64,000 bases of DNA from an uncultured Acetatifactor sp. GTDB taxonomy: Bacteria; Bacillota; Clostridia; Lachnospirales; Lachnospiraceae. The notes below the pieces were generated by a model that did not search any database, had not been told where the DNA came from, and saw only the letters and a list, made by a program, of their open reading frames with translations. The DNA is taken from assembly GCA_910586215.1 (NCBI GenBank), contig CAJUGH010000011.1:37459-101458 (forward strand), read 5' to 3'. The position numbers and the translations under genes were made by a program. This document shows, piece after piece, positions 9,377-18,610 of this stretch (position 1 is its first letter; every line of letters begins with the position of its first letter).

Positions 9377-10312
9377 CTAAAACAGGGAATAGTTCTCATC
9401 TTTTTTCTTCACGATCCAGTTGGCAATGATAATGGTGATAAAACACAGCACTGACTGGTAGAATCCGATGGCCACCGTCTGCCCCACGTCCGTGGCGGCA
9501 ATGGTCATACGGAACACATAGGTATCTATCACATCCGTCTTGTCAAATAGCGCCCCGTTCTGTCCCACCAACTGATAGAACAGGTCCAGGTTCCCACGGA
9601 ATATCTTCCCCAGGGCCAGCAGGGTCATGGTGATCACCGTAGGCAGGATCCCTGGCAGGGTAATGTAACGGATTCTCTGGAAAATATTGGCGCCGTCAAT
9701 GGCTGCCGCCTCGTGCAGTGCCCCGTCTACCCCCAGGATGGATGCCAGGTACACCACTACGCCATACCCTACACCTTTCCAGGCAGAAAATGCCACTATG
9801 ATGAAAGGCCACCAGCCAGACTCCCCGTAGAAATTCACCGGATCCATTCCCAGGCTTCTTAATACCCCGTTCAGAGTACCCGACTCATAAGACAGCAGGC
9901 TGTAAGCAATGGAACCCACAATGACCCAGGAGATAAAGTAGGGCAGGAAGATCACGGACTGGGTAATTTTTTTCAGCCACTTTCCTGCCATCTCACTCAG
10001 TATGATGGCGAACAGGATCTCCAGTGCCGTATTTACCAGGATGAATGCCAGGTTGTACAGAGCCGTATTCCTGGTAACGCTCAAGGCCTTCCCCGATGTA
10101 AAGAAGAACTGGAAGTTGTCCAGTCCCACCCAGGGACTTCCGAAGATTCCGTCCCGGTAATTGAACCGCTTGAAAGCCATTACCAGGCCCCCGATGGGCA
10201 GGTAACAGAACACAAACAGCAGCGCCGCCGATGGCAGCAGCATCAGGAGCAATGTCCTGTAACGGTAGAGCTTGTGGAAAAAACCCAGTTTCTTATTCTT
10301 CTCCGCTTTCAC
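9377..10312 (-). CDS. Sugar ABC transporter permease, LplB/YtePtype, module 1
   Basis: 311 residues, six predicted membrane helices and an EAA loop (EAAAIDGANIFQRIRYITLP, about 200-220). The start is GTG at 10312, placed by GGAGGCTGGGAT; the overlapping ATG runs straight into a stop codon. It is the first gene of the importer operon, about 50 bp downstream of a promoter carrying a cre-like site. It pairs with the LplC-type permease to form the membrane channel. The closest families transport complex polysaccharide fragments such as rhamnogalacturonan or alginate oligomers. Confidence 0.92.
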   Translation of the reverse strand: MKAEKNKKLGFFHKLYRYRTLLLMLLPSAALLFVFCYLPIGGLVMAFKRFNYRDGIFGSPWVGLDNFQFFFTSGKALSVTRNTALYNLAFILVNTALEILFAIILSEMAGKWLKKITQSVIFLPYFISWVIVGSIAYSLLSYESGTLNGVLRSLGMDPVNFYGESGWWPFIIVAFSAWKGVGYGVVVYLASILGVDGALHEAAAIDGANIFQRIRYITLPGILPTVITMTLLALGKIFRGNLDLFYQLVGQNGALFDKTDVIDTYVFRMTIAATDVGQTVAIGFYQSVLCFITIIIANWIVKKKDENYSLF

Positions 10313-10357
10313 ATCCCAGCCTCCTCTTCCTCTTCTGATTCTCTTTCTCTTATGTCT

Positions 10358-10386
10358 ATTTTAACAAGCGTTTCCCACACTGGAAA
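10358..10386 (-). promoter_or_regulatory. Promoter of importer operon 1 with cre-like operator in the spacer
   Basis: On the minus strand: -35 TTTCCA (10381-10386), 17-bp spacer, -10 TAAAAT (10358-10363). The spacer holds GGGAAACGCTTGTT (10363-10376), matching the catabolite-response element TGWAARCGYTWNCW at 11 of 14 positions including the palindromic core. Repression by CcpA or another LacI-family protein is inferred. Operon 2 has the same arrangement. Confidence 0.5.
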
Positions 10387-10460
10387 TCCAAAATGCTTCT
10401 GATTGTACGGTAAAATATTCTGATTTCCTGTTTTAACCTTTCCATTTTCGTCAGATTATA

Positions 10461-10510
10461 CAAAAAAGTACCTGTGGGATACTACTTTCCATACTCTCCC
10501 ACAGGTACCT
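10461..10510 (-). terminator. Terminator of the YesN-YesM operon, module 1
   Basis: GTACCTGTGGGA (10468-10479) and TCCCACAGGTAC (10497-10508) form a perfect 12-bp stem, followed on the minus strand by six T. It separates the regulator operon from the importer operon. Confidence 0.88.
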
Positions 10511-10558
10511 GCTATTCTGCTTTTCTGGTGCCCCAGGGGCTGACACTCAGCCCTGCCG

Positions 10559-12370
10559 TTACTGTACACCCTGCCCTCTTTCTTTCCTGGGGAACCGCAC
10601 TGTCACACAGGTGCCCTCCCCCTCCTTGCTCTCATAGGTCAGCCCGTATTGCTCCCCGAACATCAGCTGCAGCCTGGCATGGACATTCCGGACACCGTAA
10701 CTGCTCCCTGTACCGGCCAGGGTGCCATCCATCACATGGCACAGGGTCTGCTCATCCATGCCGATGCCGTCATCTATGACCTTCACGCAGGCTATGTCCC
10801 CCTCCAGGTACCCCCAGATGCGTATGGTTCCCCTCTTCTCCTTCTTCTCCCAGATGCCATGCTGTAAGGCATTCTCTACCAGGGGCTGGAGAATGATCTT
10901 GGGCACCATGCTGTCCAGGATCCCTTCCTCCACATCCTGGATGTAGGTAAGCTTCCCGGGAAAACGGATGTCCTGGATCTTTATATAATATCCCACATGC
11001 TGCAATTCCTCTGCCAGCGTCAAGGTATCTTCCCCTTTGTTCAGGATCAGCCGGTAGTACTTGGACAGGGACACCACTGCCCTGTGGATGTCTTCCGTGC
11101 GTCCGCTGTAGGCCAGCCAGTTCACCAGATCCAGGGTATTGTAAAGGAAATGTGGGTTAATCTGGGACTGCAGCGCCTTCAGTTCCGCGCTCTTTAAGTG
11201 GATGCCCATCTGGTATTTCTCATCCATAAGCCGGTTGGTATGGCGCATCATGTCATTGTAATTGTCATAGAGGAGTCCGATCTCATCCCGGGTATCGTTT
11301 GGCAGGTATACCTTCGTGTCACCCCTCTTCACCTGATTGAAGCTCTCGTTCAAGTGGGAGATCCGCCTCACGATCCAGGAGATCAGGACTGTCCCCCCGA
11401 TCACGGCCAGGAGGCAGAAGCACAACATCAGCCCCACCACAATATATTGTAGCCGGATAATGCCCCCTGTCATGTCTGACTTCGGGATCACTGTCACCAT
11501 CTCCCAGTCCGTATTGCGGATCTTATTGCGGATACAGTACACACTGTCCTGGTAGAGGCTCATTTCCGCAAGATCCTTCTTCCAGATATACCGGGAATAC
11601 CGGAAGGCTTCCGGCAGTTCCCCCGCAAGGCCCAGTCCCGCCAGGTTCTCCTGGTCGGAAGCACACACCACCACATTCTCCCGGTTCACCAGGTATGTGA
11701 CGGCATGCTCCGTAGGCGTGGCATTCCGCAGGATCTCCTCCAGTTCCCCCAGCCCGATGTCCATGCGCAGCACACAGTTCCGCTGCCTGTAATCATTCTC
11801 CTCCGGGATATCCCGGATCATAGAGATATACTTTCCCCGCATCTCCTCCTCCAGATACACATCCGGGGCAAAGTATATCCGTCGCGCCCCCTTTTTCCCA
11901 TACCACTGTGAGGCATCCGCTTCAGACAGGAAATGGATAAAACTGTCATCTGCCATCTGTTCCAGTTCATCTGCAATGTAGATCCGCAGGGAAATATTCT
12001 GCGTGCTACTTCCCAGGCTTTGCAGGTAGTTGATCACCTCGCTGCGCAGGGCCAGCTGCCGGTGCCTGTCCACGGATGCGTTCTTTCCGCTGATACTCTC
12101 TTTCAAGGAATGGTTCACCGCAATGGCATCCGTCCGCTGGATAAGCTGAAGTACCTTGTACTCCAGGTAGGACTTGGCCTGTTCATAGCCCTGGGAGGCA
12201 GAATACTGTAGCTTCTCCGTCATCTCCCGGGAAACCTCCACATAGATAATGACACTGATCATGCATAGGGGCAGGAGAAATAACACACAGTAGAACAGGA
12301 GCAGTTTTTTCTTCAGTGACAGATTCTTAAATGCCTGTTTCCAGGATTTCCATTGCAATACTCCACTCAC
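10559..12370 (-). CDS. YesM-type sensor histidine kinase, module 1
   Basis: 603 residues. Two membrane segments (about 20-45 and 307-330) enclose an extracellular sensor domain. A HAMP linker, a His_kinase domain with the box INPHFLYNTLD (phospho-acceptor His about 407) and a C-terminal HATPase with DDGIGM follow. I chose GTG at 12370, which overlaps the TGA of the preceding regulator gene and follows GAGGAGCGGAAC. A longer reading would extend far into the regulator gene and has no ribosome binding site. Coupled translation with its response regulator is expected. It probably senses an extracellular pectic oligosaccharide and controls the adjacent importer. Confidence 0.88.
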   Translation of the reverse strand: MSGVLQWKSWKQAFKNLSLKKKLLLFYCVLFLLPLCMISVIIYVEVSREMTEKLQYSASQGYEQAKSYLEYKVLQLIQRTDAIAVNHSLKESISGKNASVDRHRQLALRSEVINYLQSLGSSTQNISLRIYIADELEQMADDSFIHFLSEADASQWYGKKGARRIYFAPDVYLEEEMRGKYISMIRDIPEENDYRQRNCVLRMDIGLGELEEILRNATPTEHAVTYLVNRENVVVCASDQENLAGLGLAGELPEAFRYSRYIWKKDLAEMSLYQDSVYCIRNKIRNTDWEMVTVIPKSDMTGGIIRLQYIVVGLMLCFCLLAVIGGTVLISWIVRRISHLNESFNQVKRGDTKVYLPNDTRDEIGLLYDNYNDMMRHTNRLMDEKYQMGIHLKSAELKALQSQINPHFLYNTLDLVNWLAYSGRTEDIHRAVVSLSKYYRLILNKGEDTLTLAEELQHVGYYIKIQDIRFPGKLTYIQDVEEGILDSMVPKIILQPLVENALQHGIWEKKEKRGTIRIWGYLEGDIACVKVIDDGIGMDEQTLCHVMDGTLAGTGSSYGVRNVHARLQLMFGEQYGLTYESKEGEGTCVTVRFPRKERGQGVQ

Positions 12371-13182
12371 CCGTTCCGCTCCTCGTTGCACTCCCGCAGG
12401 TAGTCCGCCGGTGTCATCTGCTCCTGCTTCTTGTATATCTTGATAAAATAGCTGCTGTCTGCAAAACCTGCCTTGGCAGCCACATTCTTGATCTTCACAA
12501 AAGGATTCCTGCGCATATATTCCTTGGCCCATCGAAGCCTGGTCCGGATGATGCACTGGTTGATGGTCTCCTGCTTCTCCTTCTTGTACAGCCAGCACAT
12601 GTACTGCTTGGACAGCTTGAAATGATCTGCCAGGCAGGTCAGTGACAGGTTCATGTCGGAGAAATTCTCCTGGATATACTGCTCAATCTTGTCTGCCATG
12701 TGCATGGAGGACTGCCAGGAGGCAGGCACCAGGTCTTCCTCCGGGATCTCCTCCAGGACACCCTTGAAATGGGCCTTGTACTCCTGTTCCATGGCATTCC
12801 TGCGCCGCTCATCCTCCACCTGGAGAATGGATTTTTTCAATGCCTCAATGATTTCCGATGGCTCGATGGGCTTCTCGATATAGTTTACTGCGGACAACTG
12901 GATGGCGGACTTTAGGTATTCTTTGTCGCAGTATCCGCTGATAAAGATAAAGCGGCAGTGCCTGAGCTTCTTGCGGATCTCAAAAGCCATGGTGATCCCG
13001 TCCATTCTGGGCATACGCACATCTGCCATGATGATATCCGGCTGATATTCCAGGGCTTTCTGCAGGCCCTCTTCCCCGTCCTCCGCCATGTACACTTCCC
13101 CGATTCCCAGGCTTTCCCAGGGAATGCACCTGTAGATTCCATTCCTGGTCAGCTCCTCGTCCTCTACCATCAGTACCCTCAT
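12367..13182 (-). CDS. YesN-type response regulator (REC + AraC HTH), module 1
   Basis: 271 residues. REC domain 1-120 with acidic pocket EDEE (about 7-10), phospho-acceptor Asp54 (ADVRMPRMDG) and Lys in EKPIEP. The C-terminal AraC/XylS domain has two helix-turn-helix motifs (LTCLADHFKLSKQYM; VAAKAGFADSSYFIKIYKK). ATG at 13182 follows GGGAGGGAGACC; an upstream in-frame ATG at 13266 lacks a site and would add 28 residues not typical of the family. It overlaps the kinase gene by 4 bp. It likely activates the sugar importer operon downstream. Confidence 0.9.
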   Translation of the reverse strand: MRVLMVEDEELTRNGIYRCIPWESLGIGEVYMAEDGEEGLQKALEYQPDIIMADVRMPRMDGITMAFEIRKKLRHCRFIFISGYCDKEYLKSAIQLSAVNYIEKPIEPSEIIEALKKSILQVEDERRRNAMEQEYKAHFKGVLEEIPEEDLVPASWQSSMHMADKIEQYIQENFSDMNLSLTCLADHFKLSKQYMCWLYKKEKQETINQCIIRTRLRWAKEYMRRNPFVKIKNVAAKAGFADSSYFIKIYKKQEQMTPADYLRECNEERNG

Positions 13183-13459
13183 GGTCTCCCTCCTGTCCCT
13201 GCCATCTGCCGGCCACACTGGCAGATGGCTCATCCCTGCTTCCCCTGCATGGCCTCCATATCCCATCTGCCGTCAGTTCCCTGTCTGTACCTGTTCCCCG
13301 AACCAGTTTGAAATTGGCTCTTTTGCACAATAAATTGTTCTATTTCTTTATCCATATTATTCATATTAACAAATCTCAGAGAGAATACATATGGGATATT
13401 TTTAGGATTTCATGGAAACTTATTCATATTTCACAGCAACAAGATTTGTTCTAATGTCC

Positions 13460-13488
13460 TTGAAACCCGGTTCTGAAAATGTTAGGAT
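13460..13488 (+). promoter_or_regulatory. Promoter of the DtxR/MntR-like gene, and contents of the 13183-13573 gap
   Basis: -35 TTGAAA (13460-13465), exact 17-bp spacer, -10 TAGGAT (13483-13488). The leader contains a hairpin: ACTGCC (13518-13523) pairs with GGCAGT (13546-13551), plus ATGGA/TCCAT inside, followed by TTTT, which could act as a weak attenuator. The rest of the 391-bp gap is AT-rich and must carry the opposite-facing promoter of the YesN-YesM operon, which I could not place. Confidence 0.55.
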
Positions 13489-13573
13489 AGAAAAAGGAAA
13501 TATATCAGACAAATGATGACTGCCATGGATGGATGATTCCATAAGGCAGTTTTGGGAAAGGAGACAGTGTTAC

Positions 13574-13966
13574 ATGAATTACATCCAGCACAAATCAGAG
13601 GAATCCCTTGAGGATTACCTTGAAACAATACTCATCCTAAGCAGACGTCTTGCCGTGGTGCGCTCCATTGACGTTGCAACCGAACTGGATTATTCAAAGC
13701 CCAGCGTGAGCATTGCGGTGAAAAACCTCAAAAACCGCGGATACATCACCGTTTCGGAAGAGGGCTATCTCCATCTGACCAAGGAAGGGTTACTCATCGC
13801 GGAAAGTGTCTACGAACGGCACACCCTGTTGACAGAGTGGCTGGTCCACCTGGGAGTGGATCCCGGGACTGCGGCAAGGGACGCCTGCAAAATGGAACAT
13901 GACATCACCCCCGAAAGCTATGAGGCGATGAAAAGATGTATCCTAACTATCCTGGGCCGTGACTGA
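13574..13966 (+). CDS. DtxR/MntR-family metal-dependent transcriptional regulator
   Basis: 130 residues from ATG at 13574 (after AAAGGAGACAGTGTTAC); an upstream in-frame ATG at 13529 lacks a ribosome binding site. The winged HTH (SEESLEDYLETILIL, then IDVATELDYSKPSVSIAVKNL) is followed by the dimerisation/metal domain with the ligand pattern ExxxRH...DACKxEHDI seen in MntR. There is no SH3-like third domain, so it is a two-domain, MntR-like form sensing Mn2+ or Fe2+. No metal transporter is adjacent; its targets are presumably elsewhere or it regulates itself. Confidence 0.82.
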   Translation: MNYIQHKSEESLEDYLETILILSRRLAVVRSIDVATELDYSKPSVSIAVKNLKNRGYITVSEEGYLHLTKEGLLIAESVYERHTLLTEWLVHLGVDPGTAARDACKMEHDITPESYEAMKRCILTILGRD

Positions 13967-14001
13967 TATTAACCGGTCGCTCCCTCTGTCCCATAAGACG
14001 A

Positions 14002-14022
14002 AGGGCCTGTATCACAGGCCCT
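14002..14022. terminator. Hairpin between the convergent DtxR-like and hybrid kinase genes
   Basis: AGGGCCTG and CAGGCCCT form a perfect 8-bp stem with a 5-nt loop and overlap the stop codon of the minus-strand kinase. Neither side has a T-run, so termination is probable but unproven. Confidence 0.5.
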
Positions 14023-16618
14023 GGCAATCTGCCTTCAGCTTCTGCATCACCTGGAACAGCCTGCCCATATCCACCGGTTTGGCAAGGTGCTCATTCATTC
14101 CGGCATCCTTTGCCATTGTGATATCCTCCTCAAACGCATTGGCTGACAGAGCTATGATGGGCACCATTCCTGCATCTGCCCTGTCCAGGCCACGAATCAC
14201 GCGGGCTGCCTCATACCCGCTCATTACCGGCATCATCAGATCCATAAGGATACAGTCAAATGTCCCCTGTTCTGACACCTTGAAGGCATCCACGGCAGCT
14301 TTTCCATTGTTTGCCGTACTTACCGTTGCACCTGCCTGTTCCAGGATGAATTTCACGATCTCGCAGTTGACTTCATTATCCTCTACCAGAAGGACATGCA
14401 TTCCCGAGATGTCTGCACGGGCATTCTCCTCCCGCTTCACACACCTGGGTTCCGTCTTTGCATCCACCCTTAGCGGCAGCATGACCCTGAACAGGCTTCC
14501 CTTCCCGGCCTGGCTCTCCACTTCCACCGTGCCTTCCATCTGCTCCACCAGTTTCTTTACAATGGACATGCCAAGCCCCGCACCCGTATATTGAGTCCTT
14601 GCGCCTGGGTTCTCCTGGGTGAAAGGTTCAAAAATGTGTTTCTGGAAATCTTCCCCCATACCGATCCCCGTGTCTTTTATGACAAACTGGTAGTTCACCA
14701 TACCATCCTGGCTGGAAAGCTCTTTTGCCTGCATCCATACACAGCCCCCTGGCTGGTTATATTTCACCCCATTGTCGAGGATATTTGTCAGGATCTGCCC
14801 CACCTGCAGGGGATTGCCGATCACCCTTTGGTGGTACAGATCCGCCTCCAGCACCAGGCGGATACCTGCTGCCTCTGCCTGGGAAGACAGCATTGTGATA
14901 CAGTCCTTCAAGGCATCACCCAGGTCAAAGGCTTCCTCCGCGGCAGCAGGCTGACCGCTCTCCAGTCTGCTGACCTGTAGGACATCATTTACAAGGGACA
15001 GCAGATGGTTCGCGGATACCTGGATCTTCTCCCGGCAGTCCTTCTGCCTCCCGGCATCCCCCTGGGTCTGCTCCATGATGGCGAGCATGCCCAGGATCCC
15101 GTTGATCGGCGTGCGCAGGTCATGGGACATATGGGATAGGAATTCGCTCTTAGCCGAGTTGGCACGCCTCACCCTCTCCAGCAGTTCCATAATGGCCTGC
15201 TCCTGCTTCTTCCGCATCACCATGATTTCCGTAATATCCTGGTGGTACCCGTTGACACAGACACCAGGCTTTTTAAATTTCCTGTCCGGCACGCCACCGC
15301 AGCGGACATAAATTTTCCCCAGAGTGGGATGGTTCCACGGGTACACCACTTCGGAACGTCCTTGTTCCTGTATCTCCCTCACCGCCTCCTGTACCATCTC
15401 CACATAGTCCTGGTCAATATTCCCATACCAGTGCCGGTAGCAGGCTTCCGGCTCCATGTCTTCCTGCACCCCCAGAAGCATCCGCATGGTCCTGTCCGCA
15501 TACATCCTTGGCTCGCAGCCCTCCTCCATCTCAATGGCCCAGATGCCGGTCCTGGCACCTTCCAGGATATCTTCCAGGCTCTGCCTGGCTTCTGACTTGT
15601 ACTTTTCTTCCTGCTCCACCACGGCGTTCACATCCCGGAATGCAAAAATCGCGCACTGCTCTTCCATCTCCTTCCCCGTGACGGAGAAATGGATCTCCAT
15701 GTTCTTCAGTCCATATGGATTGTCCTTCACCTGGTACCGAATGAAGAATTTTTTCTTTGTTGTAAGCCGGTCCAGGATATACTCTCTTTTTGTGGCCATG
15801 CGTAACCGTTCCCTGTCCTGTGGGATCACATACAGGGAAATATATCCCTCCATGGCAGACTGGTAACCTTTGGCAAAATCTACAGGCTGATCCTTTCCCG
15901 AAAATTCATTTTCCCGGTATATCTCACACAGGCCTGTGGAAAAATCTACCTGGTAGATCCCAAGATAGTCCACATTGAGGGCATAGAGAACATTGTGGCT
16001 GCGCTTTTCAAGTTCCCGGACCAGATTGCGCCGCCGCAGGGAAGAGACAATAAAATATGCTGCGGTCTGAAGCATGTTCGAGGCATACTCCAGCGATCTT
16101 GCCGGTGGATTGTCCACACCATAGAAGCCAATGATCCCGTCCTCATCATACAGCGGAACCACTACCAGGGAGTGGATACGCTGCTGCTTCAGGTATGCAT
16201 ACTGGAGGGGGTCGTCCCGCTTGATCTCTTCCAGGTCATGAATGACAATATGCTTCCCAATGCCAAAATTCCGATACCAGCTTGCACAGACCTGGGAAGG
16301 GACATTCTGCAGGTTCTCCTTCTCCGGCTGCACGCCGGGAGCCACCCATTCGTAGGTATTGTCATCCCCACCAGACGAATTCCGCTCAAATATGTAGGTC
16401 CGTTCTCCTTCCAGCGCTTTCCCCAGGTATGCCAGCAACACTTCCAGTGACCGGTCCGGAGTCGCCTCCAGCAGGGCCACCCTAAGTCCTTCATTGATGA
16501 TGGCTTCCAGGTTCTGGACGCTCTGCATCATACACCTCTGTTCCTGGCTGCTTCTATCTGATGCCCCTGTGGGGCCGGTATCCTTGTCATTCCCATAGAA
16601 CCCGCATAGATTATCCAC
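14012..16618 (-). CDS. Hybrid sensor histidine kinase (GAF-PAS-PAS-HisKA-HATPase-REC)
   Basis: 868 residues with no membrane segment, so probably cytoplasmic. Order: GAF-like domain (about 40-200), two PAS-like regions (about 215-330 and 345-480), HisKA with SHMSHDLRTPINGIL (His about 499), HATPase with DNGVKYN, DTGIGMG and GAGLGMSI, and a C-terminal REC domain (about 735-862; acceptor Asp about 791 in LMDLMMPVMSG). The start is GTG at 16618 after GGGAGGATGACTGA. A separate phosphotransfer protein or regulator would be needed downstream. The neighbouring receiver protein with a hemerythrin domain is a plausible functional partner, but the two genes are separated by 233 bp and a hairpin. Confidence 0.88.
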   Translation of the reverse strand: MDNLCGFYGNDKDTGPTGASDRSSQEQRCMMQSVQNLEAIINEGLRVALLEATPDRSLEVLLAYLGKALEGERTYIFERNSSGGDDNTYEWVAPGVQPEKENLQNVPSQVCASWYRNFGIGKHIVIHDLEEIKRDDPLQYAYLKQQRIHSLVVVPLYDEDGIIGFYGVDNPPARSLEYASNMLQTAAYFIVSSLRRRNLVRELEKRSHNVLYALNVDYLGIYQVDFSTGLCEIYRENEFSGKDQPVDFAKGYQSAMEGYISLYVIPQDRERLRMATKREYILDRLTTKKKFFIRYQVKDNPYGLKNMEIHFSVTGKEMEEQCAIFAFRDVNAVVEQEEKYKSEARQSLEDILEGARTGIWAIEMEEGCEPRMYADRTMRMLLGVQEDMEPEACYRHWYGNIDQDYVEMVQEAVREIQEQGRSEVVYPWNHPTLGKIYVRCGGVPDRKFKKPGVCVNGYHQDITEIMVMRKKQEQAIMELLERVRRANSAKSEFLSHMSHDLRTPINGILGMLAIMEQTQGDAGRQKDCREKIQVSANHLLSLVNDVLQVSRLESGQPAAAEEAFDLGDALKDCITMLSSQAEAAGIRLVLEADLYHQRVIGNPLQVGQILTNILDNGVKYNQPGGCVWMQAKELSSQDGMVNYQFVIKDTGIGMGEDFQKHIFEPFTQENPGARTQYTGAGLGMSIVKKLVEQMEGTVEVESQAGKGSLFRVMLPLRVDAKTEPRCVKREENARADISGMHVLLVEDNEVNCEIVKFILEQAGATVSTANNGKAAVDAFKVSEQGTFDCILMDLMMPVMSGYEAARVIRGLDRADAGMVPIIALSANAFEEDITMAKDAGMNEHLAKPVDMGRLFQVMQKLKADCQGL

Positions 16619-16785
16619 TCAGTCATCCTCCCACTTTCCTGTAAATGCTTCCTCCCTGCAGCACACCATTCTCGTGCTGCCTATACATACCCCTGGGATT
16701 ATGGTGGTCAGTATAACATAACACGGCCCAAAAGTCTACTTCCAGCAGAAGCCTCTTCATGGTCGATGATATTAACCCATTGCAT

Positions 16786-16812
16786 GAAAACAGGAGGGGC
16801 AGAAGCCTCTCC
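16786..16812 (-). terminator. Probable terminator of the hemerythrin-receiver gene
   Basis: On the minus strand GGAGAGGC, a 4-nt loop and GCCCCTCC (one mismatch) are followed by TGTTTTC, about 40 bp after the stop at 16852. The rest of 16619-16851 holds no convincing gene. Confidence 0.5.
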
Positions 16813-16851
16813 CGTTCTTCTTGTCTTCCCCGGAAACCCGGTAAAACGCCG

Positions 16852-18231
16852 TTATTGCGCCGCGGCCCCGGCAGCTTTCCCTTCAAAGAAGACATCTATC
16901 TCCTTCTTGATTTTTTCGGGTGGAAGGGATTTCGTCAAGTATCTCTGGGGCTTCAGTTCAAGTACCTTCTGAATGCTCTCCCTGTCTGCCTTCGCACTTA
17001 GGAAGAAGACTGGAATATCAGCGAATTCTTTCTCGGCATGCATCATTTCCAGAACCTGGCTTCCCTTGCAGACAGGCATCTCATAATCCAGCAGAACCAG
17101 ATCCGGCCTGTTGAGCGTAATGGCCCTGAATGCAGACAGGCCTGAAGATACGGTTATCACCTCATAGTCATTGCCCAGAAGCTGTTTCATCATCTTCAAC
17201 ACAAAAGCCGAATCATCCACCACCAGGATCTTCTTCCTGGTACTTCCCACGGCATTCTCCGAGCGGTTCTGATTCAAATATTTTCCAACCTCAGCCATGG
17301 CATTCTCCGTGATGATGGTAATCCCACTTTCCACCACCGGCATCATGTCGATTGCGCTCATGCAATATGCAAAATATCCTTTTCCAGTGTCAAACAGTAA
17401 GCTGAACTGCGGGCTGTGCTTCTCGAATACCTTCTGGAACTGCTCATAGGTCAGCAGCTGTTCCTCTTTCACCTCGGCTTCATCCAGTTCTGCAAGATGC
17501 TCTTTCACGTATTCTACCAGTTGTCTGGCCGTATACCGCGTTGCATTCATCATCATGACGCTCAGCGCTCCTGACTTCGTCTCCATCACGCTGCCCATTG
17601 TGCTGATGATCAGCTGCTCTTCAAAAACCAGAAGAAATTCACATTTCTTTTTTTCTTTGGTGGAATAAATCAGACGATAATAGATCCCGTTCCCGAATTT
17701 CTCACCTCCATAGCAGTTGCTCACGAGCTGGGTATTCAACTGGAACATGCTGTGCAGCTGGTTGACGATTACCTGTCCCATGACAGCCTGTTCTTCATCA
17801 GGCAGCAGATTCTCCCACTGTTTTATGGGTTTGCCGCTTACAATCGCCCGGTCTTCAATTAAAGTGTGTCCGATCAGCCATCCCGCACACACACCGATGA
17901 AATGGTTGACTGCATCCGGGGAATATTCCGACAGTTCCAGTTCCTTTTCCAGGGCAGGCAGGGTGTTTTCCCGGAAATTCCTATGGATACGGGTATGTAT
18001 CTTCCTTCCCACATAGCCTACTTCCTCCATGTAAGCCTCTTCATCCAGGAAATGCTGGATTGTATGATCCTTAAAATATTTCACGGACTCCTGGCAGACC
18101 CACTGGCTCTTGGACTCTTCCCTGCCAAAATCAACCAGTTTATTCAGAATACGGAACAACCTCCTATGCTCTTTGTCAATAGCCTCTACCCCAATATTAT
18201 ATTGCTCATTCCATACCAACTGATTTACCAT
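16852..18231 (-). CDS. Hemerythrin domain + middle domain + receiver protein
   Basis: 459 residues. Residues 1-130 are a bacteriohemerythrin-type four-helix bundle in which all seven di-iron ligands are present: His22, His60, Glu64, His79, His83, His122 and Asp127, with the typical Trp118. The middle region (about 145-320) is an alpha/beta domain I cannot name with confidence; its layout recalls CheX/CheC-like domains, but the phosphatase motif is not obvious. The C-terminal REC domain (about 330-450) has VVDDS, acceptor Asp about 382 (LLDYEMPVCKG) and a Lys in LTKS. It probably couples O2 or redox binding at the iron centre to phosphorylation-dependent signalling. ATG at 18231 follows GAGGAGGGCCGTACGAT. 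Confidence 0.8.
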   Translation of the reverse strand: MVNQLVWNEQYNIGVEAIDKEHRRLFRILNKLVDFGREESKSQWVCQESVKYFKDHTIQHFLDEEAYMEEVGYVGRKIHTRIHRNFRENTLPALEKELELSEYSPDAVNHFIGVCAGWLIGHTLIEDRAIVSGKPIKQWENLLPDEEQAVMGQVIVNQLHSMFQLNTQLVSNCYGGEKFGNGIYYRLIYSTKEKKKCEFLLVFEEQLIISTMGSVMETKSGALSVMMMNATRYTARQLVEYVKEHLAELDEAEVKEEQLLTYEQFQKVFEKHSPQFSLLFDTGKGYFAYCMSAIDMMPVVESGITIITENAMAEVGKYLNQNRSENAVGSTRKKILVVDDSAFVLKMMKQLLGNDYEVITVSSGLSAFRAITLNRPDLVLLDYEMPVCKGSQVLEMMHAEKEFADIPVFFLSAKADRESIQKVLELKPQRYLTKSLPPEKIKKEIDVFFEGKAAGAAAQ

Positions 18232-18458
18232 ATCGTACGGCCCTCCTCTTTCCTTTCTTACTCACAGGCAAATCTTATTTTAGCCCATCTGTGCATTACG
18301 ATACGCAGACAGGATGATCGTTAAATACATATTTTCATTCTCCTAAGGTCATTGTATTCATTATACCAAAATAACCCTTCTGCCCCTCCCCCTGTTTTAC
18401 GCATATTTCGTCTACTTTTTCGCAAAACAACTGAACACCTGCAACAAAAAATAACCAT

Positions 18459-18486
18459 TTTACATTTCCATATTATAGTGTATAAT
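18459..18486 (+). promoter_or_regulatory. Promoter of the LytTR two-component operon, and contents of the 18232-18610 gap
   Basis: -35 TTTACA (18459-18464), 16-bp spacer, -10 TATAAT (18481-18486); the leader is about 115 nt. The remaining part of the 379-bp divergent gap is AT-rich and shows no gene. The promoter of the hemerythrin-receiver gene must be near 18250-18350 on the other strand. Confidence 0.6.
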
Positions 18487-18610
18487 ACCCCTTTAGAACT
18501 ACCTGCCCGGAAAACCAGACAAAAGCAGCCTGTGTTCCAGGCAGGCTGTACGCAGCAGATCAAGTGGCCTGCTGCCCAAAATAACAGGGATGTGGAGGGA
18601 ACAGACATAT

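Noticed and set aside
16623..16895. 90-codon minus-strand frame between the kinase and hemerythrin genes
   Set aside because: Overlaps the end of the hemerythrin-receiver gene and the terminator hairpin; no domain.
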